NCBI GenBank assembly: GCA_028290285.1
Contig: JAQGKD010000008.1
Span: forward strand, 1 to 64,000
Reading direction: 5' to 3'
Origin: Hyphomicrobiales bacterium
GTDB taxonomy: Bacteria; Pseudomonadota; Alphaproteobacteria; Rhizobiales; Beijerinckiaceae
DNA: 64,000 bases
How positions within the stretch are numbered: the first letter of the stretch is position 1; each line of letters opens with the position of its first letter. Under the pieces are notes generated by a model that ran no database searches, was not told the DNA's origin, and worked only from the letters and a program-made list of their open reading frames with translations. This document shows positions 54,011 to 61,759 of this stretch, in pieces. The position numbers and the translations under genes are program-made.

Positions 54011-54970
54011 ATGGCGGCGGACCGCGATCCCTATCTTCTGACGTCCCCACGAATTTTCCTCGTGCGGATGGTGGTCTTTCTCATTCTGGTCGGCTTCGTC
54101 GGGCTGATTCTCTATCGCCAGATCGCAGTCGCATTCATGGCCAATCCGGGCCTGAACGCACTGATTCTGGCGGTGCTTCTCATCGGCATCCTGCTCGGCA
54201 TCCGGCAGGTCGCGCGGCTTTTTCCCGAGATTCGCTGGGTCAATGCCATGCGTCGCGGCCAGGCGGGGAAGGCCCCTGTCCTGCTGGCCCCCATGGCCAC
54301 CATGCTCGGCGACGGCGGCCTGCGCTCCATCTCGACCGTGACACTGCGCGCCATCCTCGATTCGATCGGCACCCGTCTCGATGAAGCGCGCGAGATCGCA
54401 CGTTATCTCACCGGCCTGCTCGTCTTCCTCGGACTGCTCGGCACCTTCTGGGGGCTGCTCGAAACGGTCGGATCGATCGGTGGCGTGATTCGCTCCATGC
54501 AGAGCGGCTCGGATGCTACCGTCATGTTCGACGACCTGAAGAACGGGCTGGCCGCGCCCATCGCAGGCATGGCGGTCGCCTTCACCTCCTCGCTCTTCGG
54601 TCTTGCCGGTTCGCTGATCCTGGGCTTCCTCGACCTGCAGGCAGGACAGGCGCAGAACCGCTTCTACAACGAGCTCGAGGACGCGCTGTCGGCCAATGCG
54701 ACCGACACGATGCCGGTCATCCCTGTAAGCGCCTCGCTGCCGCAGGACGTGCGCAACGCGCTGGAGCGCATGGCAGCAGGTGCGGACCCCGCCAACTCGC
54801 GTGCCGCCTCGGCCGCGATGGCCAATCTGGCCGAAGGCATCCAGGGCCTCGTGCAGCACATGCGCAGCGAACAGCAATTGGTCCGCAGCTGGGTCGAGGC
54901 CCAGGCGGAGCAGCAGACCGAGATCAAGCGCCTGCTCGAACGTCTTTCGGTCGAGATGGAGCGGCGCTGA
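54011..54970 (+). CDS. MotA/TolQ/ExbB-superfamily proton-channel-like protein
   Basis: A 319-residue inner-membrane protein. Membrane segments: FLVRMVVFLILVGFVGLILY, ALILAVLLIGILLGIRQVAR, then LLVFLGLLGTFWGLLETVGS, and MAVAFTSSLFGLAGSLILGF. The GTFWGLLET motif matches the TolQ/ExbB/MotA fold (GTVWGIM in TolQ). The C-terminal 70 residues are a charged coiled coil. The next gene starts one base inside the stop and encodes a membrane-anchored OmpA protein, the standard two-gene design of ion-driven motors. It is not MotA of the flagellum: no flagellar gene is near. The function is unknown; an envelope-energising or wall-sensing role is an inference. Confidence 0.85.
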   Translation: MAADRDPYLLTSPRIFLVRMVVFLILVGFVGLILYRQIAVAFMANPGLNALILAVLLIGILLGIRQVARLFPEIRWVNAMRRGQAGKAPVLLAPMATMLGDGGLRSISTVTLRAILDSIGTRLDEAREIARYLTGLLVFLGLLGTFWGLLETVGSIGGVIRSMQSGSDATVMFDDLKNGLAAPIAGMAVAFTSSLFGLAGSLILGFLDLQAGQAQNRFYNELEDALSANATDTMPVIPVSASLPQDVRNALERMAAGADPANSRAASAAMANLAEGIQGLVQHMRSEQQLVRSWVEAQAEQQTEIKRLLERLSVEMERR

Positions 54971-55989
54971 TGGCACTCGGGCGCGGCCGCCGTTCCGGGC
55001 GCGGCTTCGATTACTGGCCGGGCTTCGTCGACGCCTTGTCGACCATGCTGCTGGTGATCATTTTCCTCCTGTCGGTCTTCATGCTCGCGCAATTCTTCCT
55101 GTCGCGCGAGATGACCGGCAAGGACACGGCCCTGAGCCGCCTCAACCGCCAGATCGAGGAGCTGACCTCCCTGCTGGCGCTGGAGCGGGCCAACAAGGGC
55201 GACGTGCAATCCACGCTCAGCGCGATGCAGGCGACGCTGGATGCCAGCGAACGCGAGAAGCAGCGCCTGCAAGGCCTTGTCGATGCCGGCCGCAGCGGGA
55301 TGGACAATGCGGGGGGCGAGGCGGCAGCCGCGCGCCAGCAGCTTGATGCTGAAAAGCTCATCTCTTCACGCGCGATGGCGCAGGTCGATATTCTCAACCA
55401 GCAGATCTCCGCGCTGCGCCGCCAGCTCGCCGCCATCGAGGACGCGTTGAACGCCTCGGAGCGGCGCGACAAGGAAAGCCAGGCCCGCATCGCCGATCTG
55501 GGCTCCCGGCTGAATGTGGCGCTCGCACAGAAGGTGCAGGAACTCGCCCGCTACCGCTCCGATTTCTTCGGGCGCCTGCGCGAAATCCTCGGCAACAGGC
55601 CCGGCATTCGCGTGGTCGGCGATCGCTTCGTCTTCGAATCGGAGGTGCTGTTCGAGACGGGCCAGTCGGCGCTCAACCCGCAGGGACGCGCGGAACTCGA
55701 CAAGCTCGCAGCTGCCGTCACCGATCTCGAACGCGAGATCCCGCCGGAGATCGGCTGGATCATGCGGGTGGACGGCCACACGGACAAGCGTCCGATCGCG
55801 GGCCGCTCGAACTGGGATCTGTCCGCGACCCGCGCCATCGCCGTCGTGCAATATCTGGTGACGCGGGGCGTCTCTCCGCAGCGGCTCGTAGCGGCAGGCT
55901 TCGGTGAATTCCAGCCCATCGACACGGCCGAGACGGAAGACGCCTACCGCCGCAACCGGCGCATCGAGCTGAAGCTCACCGAACGCTGA
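54970..55989 (+). CDS. membrane-anchored OmpA-domain peptidoglycan-binding protein
   Basis: A 339-residue MotB-like protein. One N-terminal membrane helix (ALSTMLLVIIFLLSVFMLAQ) has an Asp just before it (FVDALS), the position of the proton-conducting Asp in MotB/TolR. A periplasmic coiled coil of about 150 residues follows. The C-terminal OmpA domain has VLFETGQSALNPQGRAELDK and IMRVDGHTDKRPIAGRSNWD with the peptidoglycan-binding Asp and Arg. It is translationally coupled to the channel-like gene (TGATG). The pair resembles MotAB, TolQR or ZorAB; the extra ZorC/D nuclease or helicase genes of the Zorya defence system are absent. Confidence 0.88.
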   Translation: MALGRGRRSGRGFDYWPGFVDALSTMLLVIIFLLSVFMLAQFFLSREMTGKDTALSRLNRQIEELTSLLALERANKGDVQSTLSAMQATLDASEREKQRLQGLVDAGRSGMDNAGGEAAAARQQLDAEKLISSRAMAQVDILNQQISALRRQLAAIEDALNASERRDKESQARIADLGSRLNVALAQKVQELARYRSDFFGRLREILGNRPGIRVVGDRFVFESEVLFETGQSALNPQGRAELDKLAAAVTDLEREIPPEIGWIMRVDGHTDKRPIAGRSNWDLSATRAIAVVQYLVTRGVSPQRLVAAGFGEFQPIDTAETEDAYRRNRRIELKLTER

Positions 55990-55993
55990 AGCG

Positions 55994-57793
55994 CTACTCG
56001 GCGGCTTCCGTTTCCTGCGAGATGCCAGCCTCGAACTGGAGCCGCGCCAGGCGGGCATAAAGTCCGTTGCGCGCCACCAGTTCCGAATGCGTGCCTTCCT
56101 CGACGATCCGGCCCTCGTCCATGACGAGAATGCGGTCGGCCTTGAGCACGGTCGCAAGCCGATGCGCGATGACGAGCGTCGTGCGGTCTTGCATGATGTT
56201 TTCGAGCGCGGCCTGCACCAGCGTCTCGTTCTCCGCGTCGAGCGCCGAGGTCGCCTCGTCCAGCAGCAGGATCGGCGCATCCTTCAGGATCGCGCGCGCA
56301 ATCGCCAGGCGCTGGCGCTGCCCGCCCGAAAGCGTGATGCCGCGCTCGCCCGCAAGCGTGTCGTAACCCTTGTCGAGCCCGGAGACGAACTCGTCCGCCG
56401 CCGCCCGCTCGGCCGCCATCCGCACCGCCTCCATGGGCGCATCGCCCCGGCCGTAGCGGATGTTGTCGGCGATGCTGGCCCCGAAGATCACAGGGTCCTG
56501 TGGCACCAGAGCGATGCGCGCGCGGATCTGCGAGGGATCGGCCGCATGGAGGTCGACACCATCGACGAGAATGCTTCCCGATACCGGGTCGTAAAAGCGC
56601 ATCAGCAATTGGAAGACCGTCGACTTGCCTGCCCCCGAAGGCCCGACGATGGCGACGGTCTCACCCGGCGCGACGCGGAAAGACAGGTCGCGAAGCGCCG
56701 CGCTTTCGACCCGTGTCGGATAGGAGAATTCGACATGGTCGAAAACGATCTCGCCACGCGCGGGCGAAGGCAGCGCAATCGGCTGGGCCGGCGCGACAAT
56801 GGTCGGGCGCACAGCGAGAAGTTCGGCGATGCGCCCGGCAGCGCCCGCCGCCGAGGAGATCTCACTCCAGACCTGGCTCAGTTCACCCAGCGCACCTGCG
56901 CCGAAGACCGCGTAAAGCACGAATTGCGACAACAGGCCGCCACTGATGTTGCCCGCCAGCACATCCTGGGCGCCGAGCCAGAGCACGCCGACGACGCTCG
57001 CGAAGGCGAGAAAAATTGCGACCGTCGTCAGGATGGCGCGTGCCCCCGTCGCAGCGCGCGCGGCGAGGTAGGATTCCTCGACCGCGGCGGCGAAGCGCAC
57101 CCGCGTGGTCTGCTCGGCCCCGAACGCCTGCATGGTCCGCACCGCCCCTAGATTTTCGGCAGCGAAGGCGGTCGCCTCCCCCAGCGTATCCTGGGCCGCG
57201 CGCGAACGCGCCCGCACCGACCGCCCGGAGGCGACCAGCGGCAGCACGATGATCGGAATGGCGACCAGCACCAGCGCCGAAAGTTTCGGGCTGGTAATCA
57301 CCATCATGGCGATCGCGCCGATGAACATGAAGAAGTTGCGCAGGGCGACCGAGGCCGAGGACCCGAAGGCCGACTTCATCTGCGTCGTGTCGGCGGTGAG
57401 CCGAGAGACCAGCTCGCCCGTCCGTGCCGTATCGTAGAAATGGGCGTCCAGCCGCGTCAGATGCGCGAAGAGATCGGCCCGAAGGTCCGCCACGACCCGC
57501 TCGCCGATGGTCATGACGAGGAAATAGCGTGACCCCGAAGCACAGGCGAGAATACCCACGACGCCGATCATCGCGCCGAAATACCAGTCGATGATGCCGG
57601 TACTGTCGGCCGAGAAGCCGTGGTCGATCATGCCCTTGACGGCCAGCGGCACGGTCAGGGTCGCGGCTGCGGCGACGCTGAGGGCCACCAGGGCGGCCAG
57701 GATCCGGCCCTTGTAGCGGCGGGCGTAAGGAATGAGGGGAGCCAGCGCACGCAGGGACGTCGCAGGCTTGAGATTTTCTTTTGCGTCAGCCAT
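55994..57793 (-). CDS. MsbA-like ABC exporter (fused membrane and ATPase)
   Basis: A 599-residue half-transporter. Six membrane helices occupy residues 20-330 (for example AALVALSVAAAATLTVPLAV, ALVLVAIPIIVLPLVASGRS). The ATPase domain has Walker A GPSGAGKST, signature TLSGGQRQRLAIARAILKDA, Walker B ILLLDEATSALD and the H-loop VIAHRL. Members of this branch act as lipid or drug flippases. It lies in the common order-wide position divergent from rpmE, with a 173-bp shared promoter region. Its stop codon is four bases from the end of the convergent OmpA-domain gene. Confidence 0.93.
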   Translation of the reverse strand: MADAKENLKPATSLRALAPLIPYARRYKGRILAALVALSVAAAATLTVPLAVKGMIDHGFSADSTGIIDWYFGAMIGVVGILACASGSRYFLVMTIGERVVADLRADLFAHLTRLDAHFYDTARTGELVSRLTADTTQMKSAFGSSASVALRNFFMFIGAIAMMVITSPKLSALVLVAIPIIVLPLVASGRSVRARSRAAQDTLGEATAFAAENLGAVRTMQAFGAEQTTRVRFAAAVEESYLAARAATGARAILTTVAIFLAFASVVGVLWLGAQDVLAGNISGGLLSQFVLYAVFGAGALGELSQVWSEISSAAGAAGRIAELLAVRPTIVAPAQPIALPSPARGEIVFDHVEFSYPTRVESAALRDLSFRVAPGETVAIVGPSGAGKSTVFQLLMRFYDPVSGSILVDGVDLHAADPSQIRARIALVPQDPVIFGASIADNIRYGRGDAPMEAVRMAAERAAADEFVSGLDKGYDTLAGERGITLSGGQRQRLAIARAILKDAPILLLDEATSALDAENETLVQAALENIMQDRTTLVIAHRLATVLKADRILVMDEGRIVEEGTHSELVARNGLYARLARLQFEAGISQETEAAE

Positions 57794-57966
57794 GTTTTCC
57801 GCGAACCTTTTCGGACCCGTGCTGTGCGAAGACCCTTACACCTTGTCTCCGCACGCTGCCTGCGTTATAGGGGCGCAACCCCGACTTCGGGAAAAAATCA
57901 TGAGCGGCTGCGTCCCTGTATTCCGGCGCATCCCCGCTGCCAGCTCCGCCTGAAGGAACAGAGACG

Positions 57967-58200
57967 ATGAAGGCCGATATTCACCCGCACTACCATTTCA
58001 TCAAGGTCGTCCTGACCAATGGAACGGAATACACGACGCGTTCGACGATGGGCAAGGACGGCGACACGCTGAACCTCGACATCGATCCCAACACGCACCC
58101 GGCCTGGACCGGCGGCTCGCAGCAGCTGCTCGACCGTGGCGGCCGCCTGTCGAAGTTCAACTCGCGCTTCGGCGCGATCGGCCTCGGCGCCAAGAAGTAA
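57967..58200 (+). CDS. rpmE: 50S ribosomal protein L31
   Basis: A 77-residue L31 of the cysteine-less type, with no CxxC zinc ligands. [20 protein letters not shown] and [20 protein letters not shown] are conserved. It sits at the intersubunit bridge of the ribosome. The start has GAAGG-like purines upstream. Two hairpins follow; the second is a perfect terminator. Confidence 0.96.
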   Translation: MKADIHPHYHFIKVVLTNGTEYTTRSTMGKDGDTLNLDIDPNTHPAWTGGSQQLLDRGGRLSKFNSRFGAIGLGAKK

Positions 58201-58255
58201 GGTGCCGGCCGGGCGAAAGCCCGGCTGCCCCTGCTCGGAGACGCCTGAGACGCAA

Positions 58256-58283
58256 AAAACCCGGCTCGCGCCGGGTTTTTTTG
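58256..58283 (+). terminator. terminator after rpmE
   Basis: AAACCCGGC, loop TCGC, GCCGGGTTT and further T. A second, GAAA-loop hairpin (CCGGGC-GAAA-GCCCGG, about 58209-58224) lies before it, directly after the stop codon. Confidence 0.9.
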
Positions 58284-58318
58284 TCTCGCTTCCACGTCGA
58301 GTGGAGTTGGCGGACGGC

Positions 58319-58843
58319 TCAGCCGACACGGTGCTCGAAGGCTGCGCGCAGCTGGTCGAGCTGTCCCAGCACCACGGGCGGGAGCACCGCCTCGGGCTCG
58401 GCGCCGTAGATCAGCCGGTCCATGTGGATGATCCGGGCCTGCAACCGCTGCGACTGAAGCGCCAATTCCTGGAGGCGCTCCGGCAGGCGCGCAAAGGCGT
58501 CCGGCGCGCTGGCCAGTTCCTGGCGCGACAGAAGCACCTTGTGCTTGTCGGCGGCGGCCTGCCCCTGGGTCATCTCGCCCTCGTTCACGGCCCGCTGCAA
58601 CAGAAGCCAGGAAGCGAGCTGCATCAGGCGCGTCGTCAGGCGCATACTCTCGGAAGCATAGGCGAGCGCGTCGCCGCGCGTCAGCCTCCGGGCATCCTTG
58701 CGGCCTTCTCCGTCGAGATAGGCGGCGGCGTCCTCGACCAGCAGCATACCCTCGCGAAACAGAACCTTGAATGCTTCCGACGTCGCCAGCCGATGGCCGA
58801 ACGACACTGTGTTCCGTTCCGTGCTCTGGATACTCTGCAACAT
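58319..58843 (-). CDS. DUF1465 family protein
   Basis: A 174-residue soluble helical protein. NTVSFGHRLATSEAFKVLFR, GMLLVEDAAAYLDGEGRKDA and AYASESMRLTTRLMQLASWL are the blocks of the DUF1465 family, confined to Alphaproteobacteria and of unknown function. ATG 58843 has GGAGGG upstream at good spacing; the 20-codon frame extension to 58903 is not needed. A TTAA-N7-TTAA box, as bound by the cell-cycle regulator CtrA, lies 104 bp upstream. That would fit a cell-cycle-linked role, which is an inference. Confidence 0.85.
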   Translation of the reverse strand: MLQSIQSTERNTVSFGHRLATSEAFKVLFREGMLLVEDAAAYLDGEGRKDARRLTRGDALAYASESMRLTTRLMQLASWLLLQRAVNEGEMTQGQAAADKHKVLLSRQELASAPDAFARLPERLQELALQSQRLQARIIHMDRLIYGAEPEAVLPPVVLGQLDQLRAAFEHRVG

Positions 58844-58946
58844 ACTGCCCTCCACCCGTGACCGCACCAGCTGTTCCGAAAAGGAGCGGGCCTGATGCCT
58901 CACCGCAGATGGAGCAATCCTAGCGCCAAAAGCCCCGCTTTGCTCG

Positions 58947-58961
58947 TTAAGCTGTCATTAA
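58947..58961. promoter_or_regulatory. candidate CtrA box upstream of DUF1465 gene
   Basis: TTAA-GCTGTCA-TTAA, exactly seven bases between the half-sites, the consensus CtrA spacing. Another TTAA follows at about 58964. A second full box is at 23199-23213 upstream of an omp gene. Confidence 0.45.
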
Positions 58962-58965
58962 GGTT

Positions 58966-58993
58966 AATAAAAGCGGGCCCTCTGAGGGGACCT
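58966..58993 (-). terminator. terminator after DUF1059 gene
   Basis: On the minus strand GGTCCC, loop CTCAGA, GGGCC followed by CGCTTTTATT, directly after the stop codon of the DUF1059 gene. Confidence 0.5.
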
Positions 58994-59001
58994 GCTCCGC
59001 G

Positions 59002-59217
59002 TCAGGCGGCGTGACTGGACCGCTCCGCTGGCGCCGCGCCGTCGTGGAATGCGCCCTTCAGCATGGCCCGCAAATCGGGCGTGTCCGCGTGTCCGTGGAC
59101 GCTGACGGCGTGCTGCACGGCAGCCTCCAGCAGTTCGGCTTCGCTGTCGGCGGCAATGGCGACCGAGCAGTTCATTTCGCTCGGAAATTCACGGCAATCG
59201 ATGAACTTGCGCGTCAT
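59002..59217 (-). CDS. DUF1059 family small protein
   Basis: A 71-residue protein: FIDCREFPSEMNCSVAIAAD, then EAELLEAAVQHAVSVHGHAD and LRAMLKGAFHDG. The pattern matches DUF1059, a small soluble family of unknown function with conserved Cys residues near the N-terminus and a C-terminal helix (VQHAVSVHGH). ATG 59217 has GGGAGG upstream. The open frame runs back to 59478 but overlaps the next gene and is not coding there. It is transcribed toward DUF1465. Confidence 0.82.
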   Translation of the reverse strand: MTRKFIDCREFPSEMNCSVAIAADSEAELLEAAVQHAVSVHGHADTPDLRAMLKGAFHDGAAPAERSSHAA

Positions 59218-59329
59218 GTGAGCCTCCCCTGCTGGTCCCAGCCCTGAGCGGATCGCACGCTCGGCCCGCGGCTTTTTTGGGGCAGCGCAGGGGTGCAAAT
59301 TGCGCAAGCATTTCAGACCGCAAGGAATG

Positions 59330-59539
59330 TCACGATTTGAAAAAAGCGTCGGCCGCCTTTTTCGAGAGTTCTTTTGCGGCTTTCGTCGCTTCGAGGCGAG
59401 CAATCTCTTCCCGCAGCACGGAAATTCGCTCGTCCAGCTCGCCCACGGACAAAATGTCGAGCGGCTGCCCGATTTCATGCCGCGAAGGGGGCTTCCGAAC
59501 TGGTGCTCCGAAGGGATCGTCGTCCTCTTTGCCAGCCAT
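59330..59539 (-). CDS. DUF1192 family small coiled-coil protein
   Basis: A 69-residue protein: an N-terminal acidic stretch with DPFGAPVRKPPSRHEIGQPL and a C-terminal helix (SVGELDERISVLREEIARLE) with heptad pattern. This is the DUF1192 family, found in Alphaproteobacteria and of unknown function. ATG 59539 has GGGAGG upstream. It is divergent from the quinone oxidoreductase gene at 59678, with which DUF1192 genes are often paired in this order. Confidence 0.85.
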   Translation of the reverse strand: MAGKEDDDPFGAPVRKPPSRHEIGQPLDILSVGELDERISVLREEIARLEATKAAKELSKKAADAFFKS

Positions 59540-59677
59540 GGAATCCTCCCGGATCTTCTTCCGTTGCGAGAGACTAGCCCGGCCTCGCGTGTCCTGTCAT
59601 GCCCTCCCCGCGCCGCTATGATACAATACGGAACGACGGAACCGCCCCTTCAGCGCAACTGATCCAGGATGAGACAT

Positions 59678-60685
59678 ATGAGCGATCTGCCCGGCATGAT
59701 GACCGCCATCGTCATTCCCGCCCCCGGGGGACCCGAGGTCCTCGTCCCGCAGTCGCGCCCTGTGCCGACGCCGGGCGAGGGCGAGATTCTGGTCGCTGTC
59801 GCAGCGGCCGGCGTGAACCGGCCCGACGTCTCGCAGCGGCAGGGCAAATACCCGCCGCCCGCAGGCGCGCCGCAGGACATTCCGGGTCTCGAGATTTCAG
59901 GCACCGTTGTCGCCTGCGGACCCGGCGCGACACGCTACGTTGCGGGTGACAAGGTCTGTGCTCTCGTGCCCGGAGGCGGCTATGCGCAATATTGCGTGGT
60001 CCACGAGAGCAACGCCCTGCCAGTGCCCGCAGGCCTTTCGATGGTCGAAGCAGCTGCGCTGCCGGAGACCTTCTTCACGGTCTGGACCAACGTCTTCCAG
60101 CGCGGACATCTCCAGCCTGGCGAAACCCTGCTGGTCCACGGCGGCTCGTCCGGCATCGGCACCACCGCCATCATGCTCGGCAAGGCCTTCGGCGCCAACG
60201 TCATCGTCACGGCCGGGTCGCCCGACAAGTGCGCCGCCTGCATCAAGCTCGGCGCCGACCACGCGATAGACTACAAGACGCATGATTTCGTTGCGGAAGT
60301 GAAGCGGATCACGGACGGCCATGGCGCTGATGTCATCCTGGACATGGTGGGCGGGTCCTATGTGCAGCGCAATTACGAGGCCGCGGCGCTCGAAGGGCGC
60401 ATCGTCCAGATCGCGTTCATGGAGGGCTACAAGATCCCCGCGCTGGACATGCGCCAGATCACATCGAAGCGCCTGACCCACACCGGTTCGACCCTTCGCC
60501 CGCGCTCACCCGCCCTGAAGGCGATCATCGCACGCGAACTCGAAGCCCGCGTCTGGCCGCTGCTCGCGGGCGGAAAGTGCCGCCCGCTGATCGACCGGAC
60601 CTTTGATCTGGAGAAGGCAGCCGACGCACACGCCCGGATGGAATCCTCGGCGCATATCGGCAAGATTGTCCTGACTCTTAGCTAG
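59678..60685 (+). CDS. NAD(P)H-quinone oxidoreductase (PIG3/QorA type)
   Basis: A 335-residue zinc-free medium-chain reductase. The catalytic head has VNRPDVSQRQGKYPPPAGAP; the NADPH fold has LLVHGGSSGIGTTAIMLGKA with the phosphate-binding Ser/Lys near VTAGSPDKCAAC; RLTHTGSTLRPRSPALKAII is characteristic of the PIG3 branch. It reduces quinones or other enone substrates with NADPH. ATG 59678 is preceded by AGGATGAG; the ATG nine bases earlier would sit inside that site. Confidence 0.9.
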   Translation: MSDLPGMMTAIVIPAPGGPEVLVPQSRPVPTPGEGEILVAVAAAGVNRPDVSQRQGKYPPPAGAPQDIPGLEISGTVVACGPGATRYVAGDKVCALVPGGGYAQYCVVHESNALPVPAGLSMVEAAALPETFFTVWTNVFQRGHLQPGETLLVHGGSSGIGTTAIMLGKAFGANVIVTAGSPDKCAACIKLGADHAIDYKTHDFVAEVKRITDGHGADVILDMVGGSYVQRNYEAAALEGRIVQIAFMEGYKIPALDMRQITSKRLTHTGSTLRPRSPALKAIIARELEARVWPLLAGGKCRPLIDRTFDLEKAADAHARMESSAHIGKIVLTLS

Positions 60686-60892
60686 TCTGTCCGAAAGACG
60701 AGTGGAAAGAACGGTGCAAACAAACCTGTCGCGTCCCGCATAATTATTGCGTTTTGCGGGCTCCGCGACTATGTTCGCAACATACCCGTCATGGATAAGC
60801 GATGTGAGGCTTGGCCTCGGCCGGGCCGGAGCTGGACGGCGCACGTCCGAAATTTGCTCGCGCCGCCCGGATGTCGCGAACAGGAGAGAACG

Positions 60893-61603
60893 ATGAGCAA
60901 TGCGCCGTTGATGCCCAAGGCCACGGCTGTGTGGCTGGTGGAAAACACCTCGCTCACCTTCGACCAGATTGCCGATTTCTGCAAATTGCACCCCCTCGAG
61001 GTGAAGGGCATCGCCGACGGCGAAGTCGCTGCCGGAATCAAGGGCCACGACCCCATCACGTCGGGCCAGCTGACCCGCGAGGAAATCGCCAAGGGCGAGA
61101 AGATGACCGAGTATCGGCTGAACCTCGCAGTGTCGAAGGTTCGCCTGCCCGAGCCCAAGAAGCAGCGCGGGCCGCGCTACACCCCCCTTTCGCGTCGTCA
61201 GGACCGGCCCAACGCCATTCTTTGGCTGGTTCGCAACCATCCCGAACTGAAGGATGCGCAGATCATGCGCCTCGTCGGGACCACGAAGACCACGCTGCAG
61301 GCCATTCGTGAGCGCACTCACTGGAATTCGGCGGCGCTCGCCCCGATGGATCCCGTGACGCTCGGCCTCTGCTCGCAGCTCGACCTCGATCTCGAAGTCA
61401 ATCGCGCCGCCAAGGACCGTCCGGCCCAGGCCGAGGAACACGGCGCGACGCTCATGCCCGCGGAAATCACCACGGCGCCGCGTGGACCGAGCACCCATCA
61501 GGAAGTCTTCGGCTCCGGCCCTGCGCCGCAGCGCGAAGAAGAAGAACAGCTCGACGTCGAGTCGGTGTTCGGCAAGCTGAAGGCCCTCAAGACGGAAGAC
61601 TAA
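60893..61603 (+). CDS. trcR: DUF1013 cell-cycle transcription regulator TrcR
   Basis: A 236-residue protein of the DUF1013 family, confined to Alphaproteobacteria and described in Caulobacter as an RNA-polymerase-binding regulator of cell-cycle promoters (TrcR). N-terminal LMPKATAVWLVENTSLTFDQ and IADFCKLHPLEVKGIADGEV form a helix-turn-helix-like unit; a second occurs in AILWLVRNHPELKDAQIMRL and VGTTKTTLQAIRERTHWN. The C-terminal third is acidic and low-complexity. ATG 60893 has CAGGAGAG upstream; the frame back to 60791 is leader. The promoter region holds a CCCGCA...TGCGGG inverted repeat at 60735-60760. Confidence 0.9.
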   Translation: MSNAPLMPKATAVWLVENTSLTFDQIADFCKLHPLEVKGIADGEVAAGIKGHDPITSGQLTREEIAKGEKMTEYRLNLAVSKVRLPEPKKQRGPRYTPLSRRQDRPNAILWLVRNHPELKDAQIMRLVGTTKTTLQAIRERTHWNSAALAPMDPVTLGLCSQLDLDLEVNRAAKDRPAQAEEHGATLMPAEITTAPRGPSTHQEVFGSGPAPQREEEEQLDVESVFGKLKALKTED

Positions 61604-61759
61604 GGGGCCGACGGAAGGTTGAGTGGAAAGCCGCGCGACGCGATTGCAGGCATCGCGCGCCGGTGCCATTGTTACGATTGAGGCTGGGCGCCGAGAAACG
61701 TCGTCCGGCGTTCAGTCGAGGGTGCGCCGGCGCCCCGACTTGATTGTGGGGGAAATGCA

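Noticed and set aside
54011..55989. Zorya-type defence system (ZorA/ZorB)
   Set aside because: The two genes have the ZorAB design, but no ZorC, ZorD or ZorE gene is near; the neighbours are an inositol phosphatase and an ABC exporter.
60735..60760. CCCGCA...TGCGGG repeat upstream of trcR as a terminator of the oxidoreductase gene
   Set aside because: No T-run follows and it lies in the trcR promoter region; its role is unclear, so it is mentioned only with trcR.
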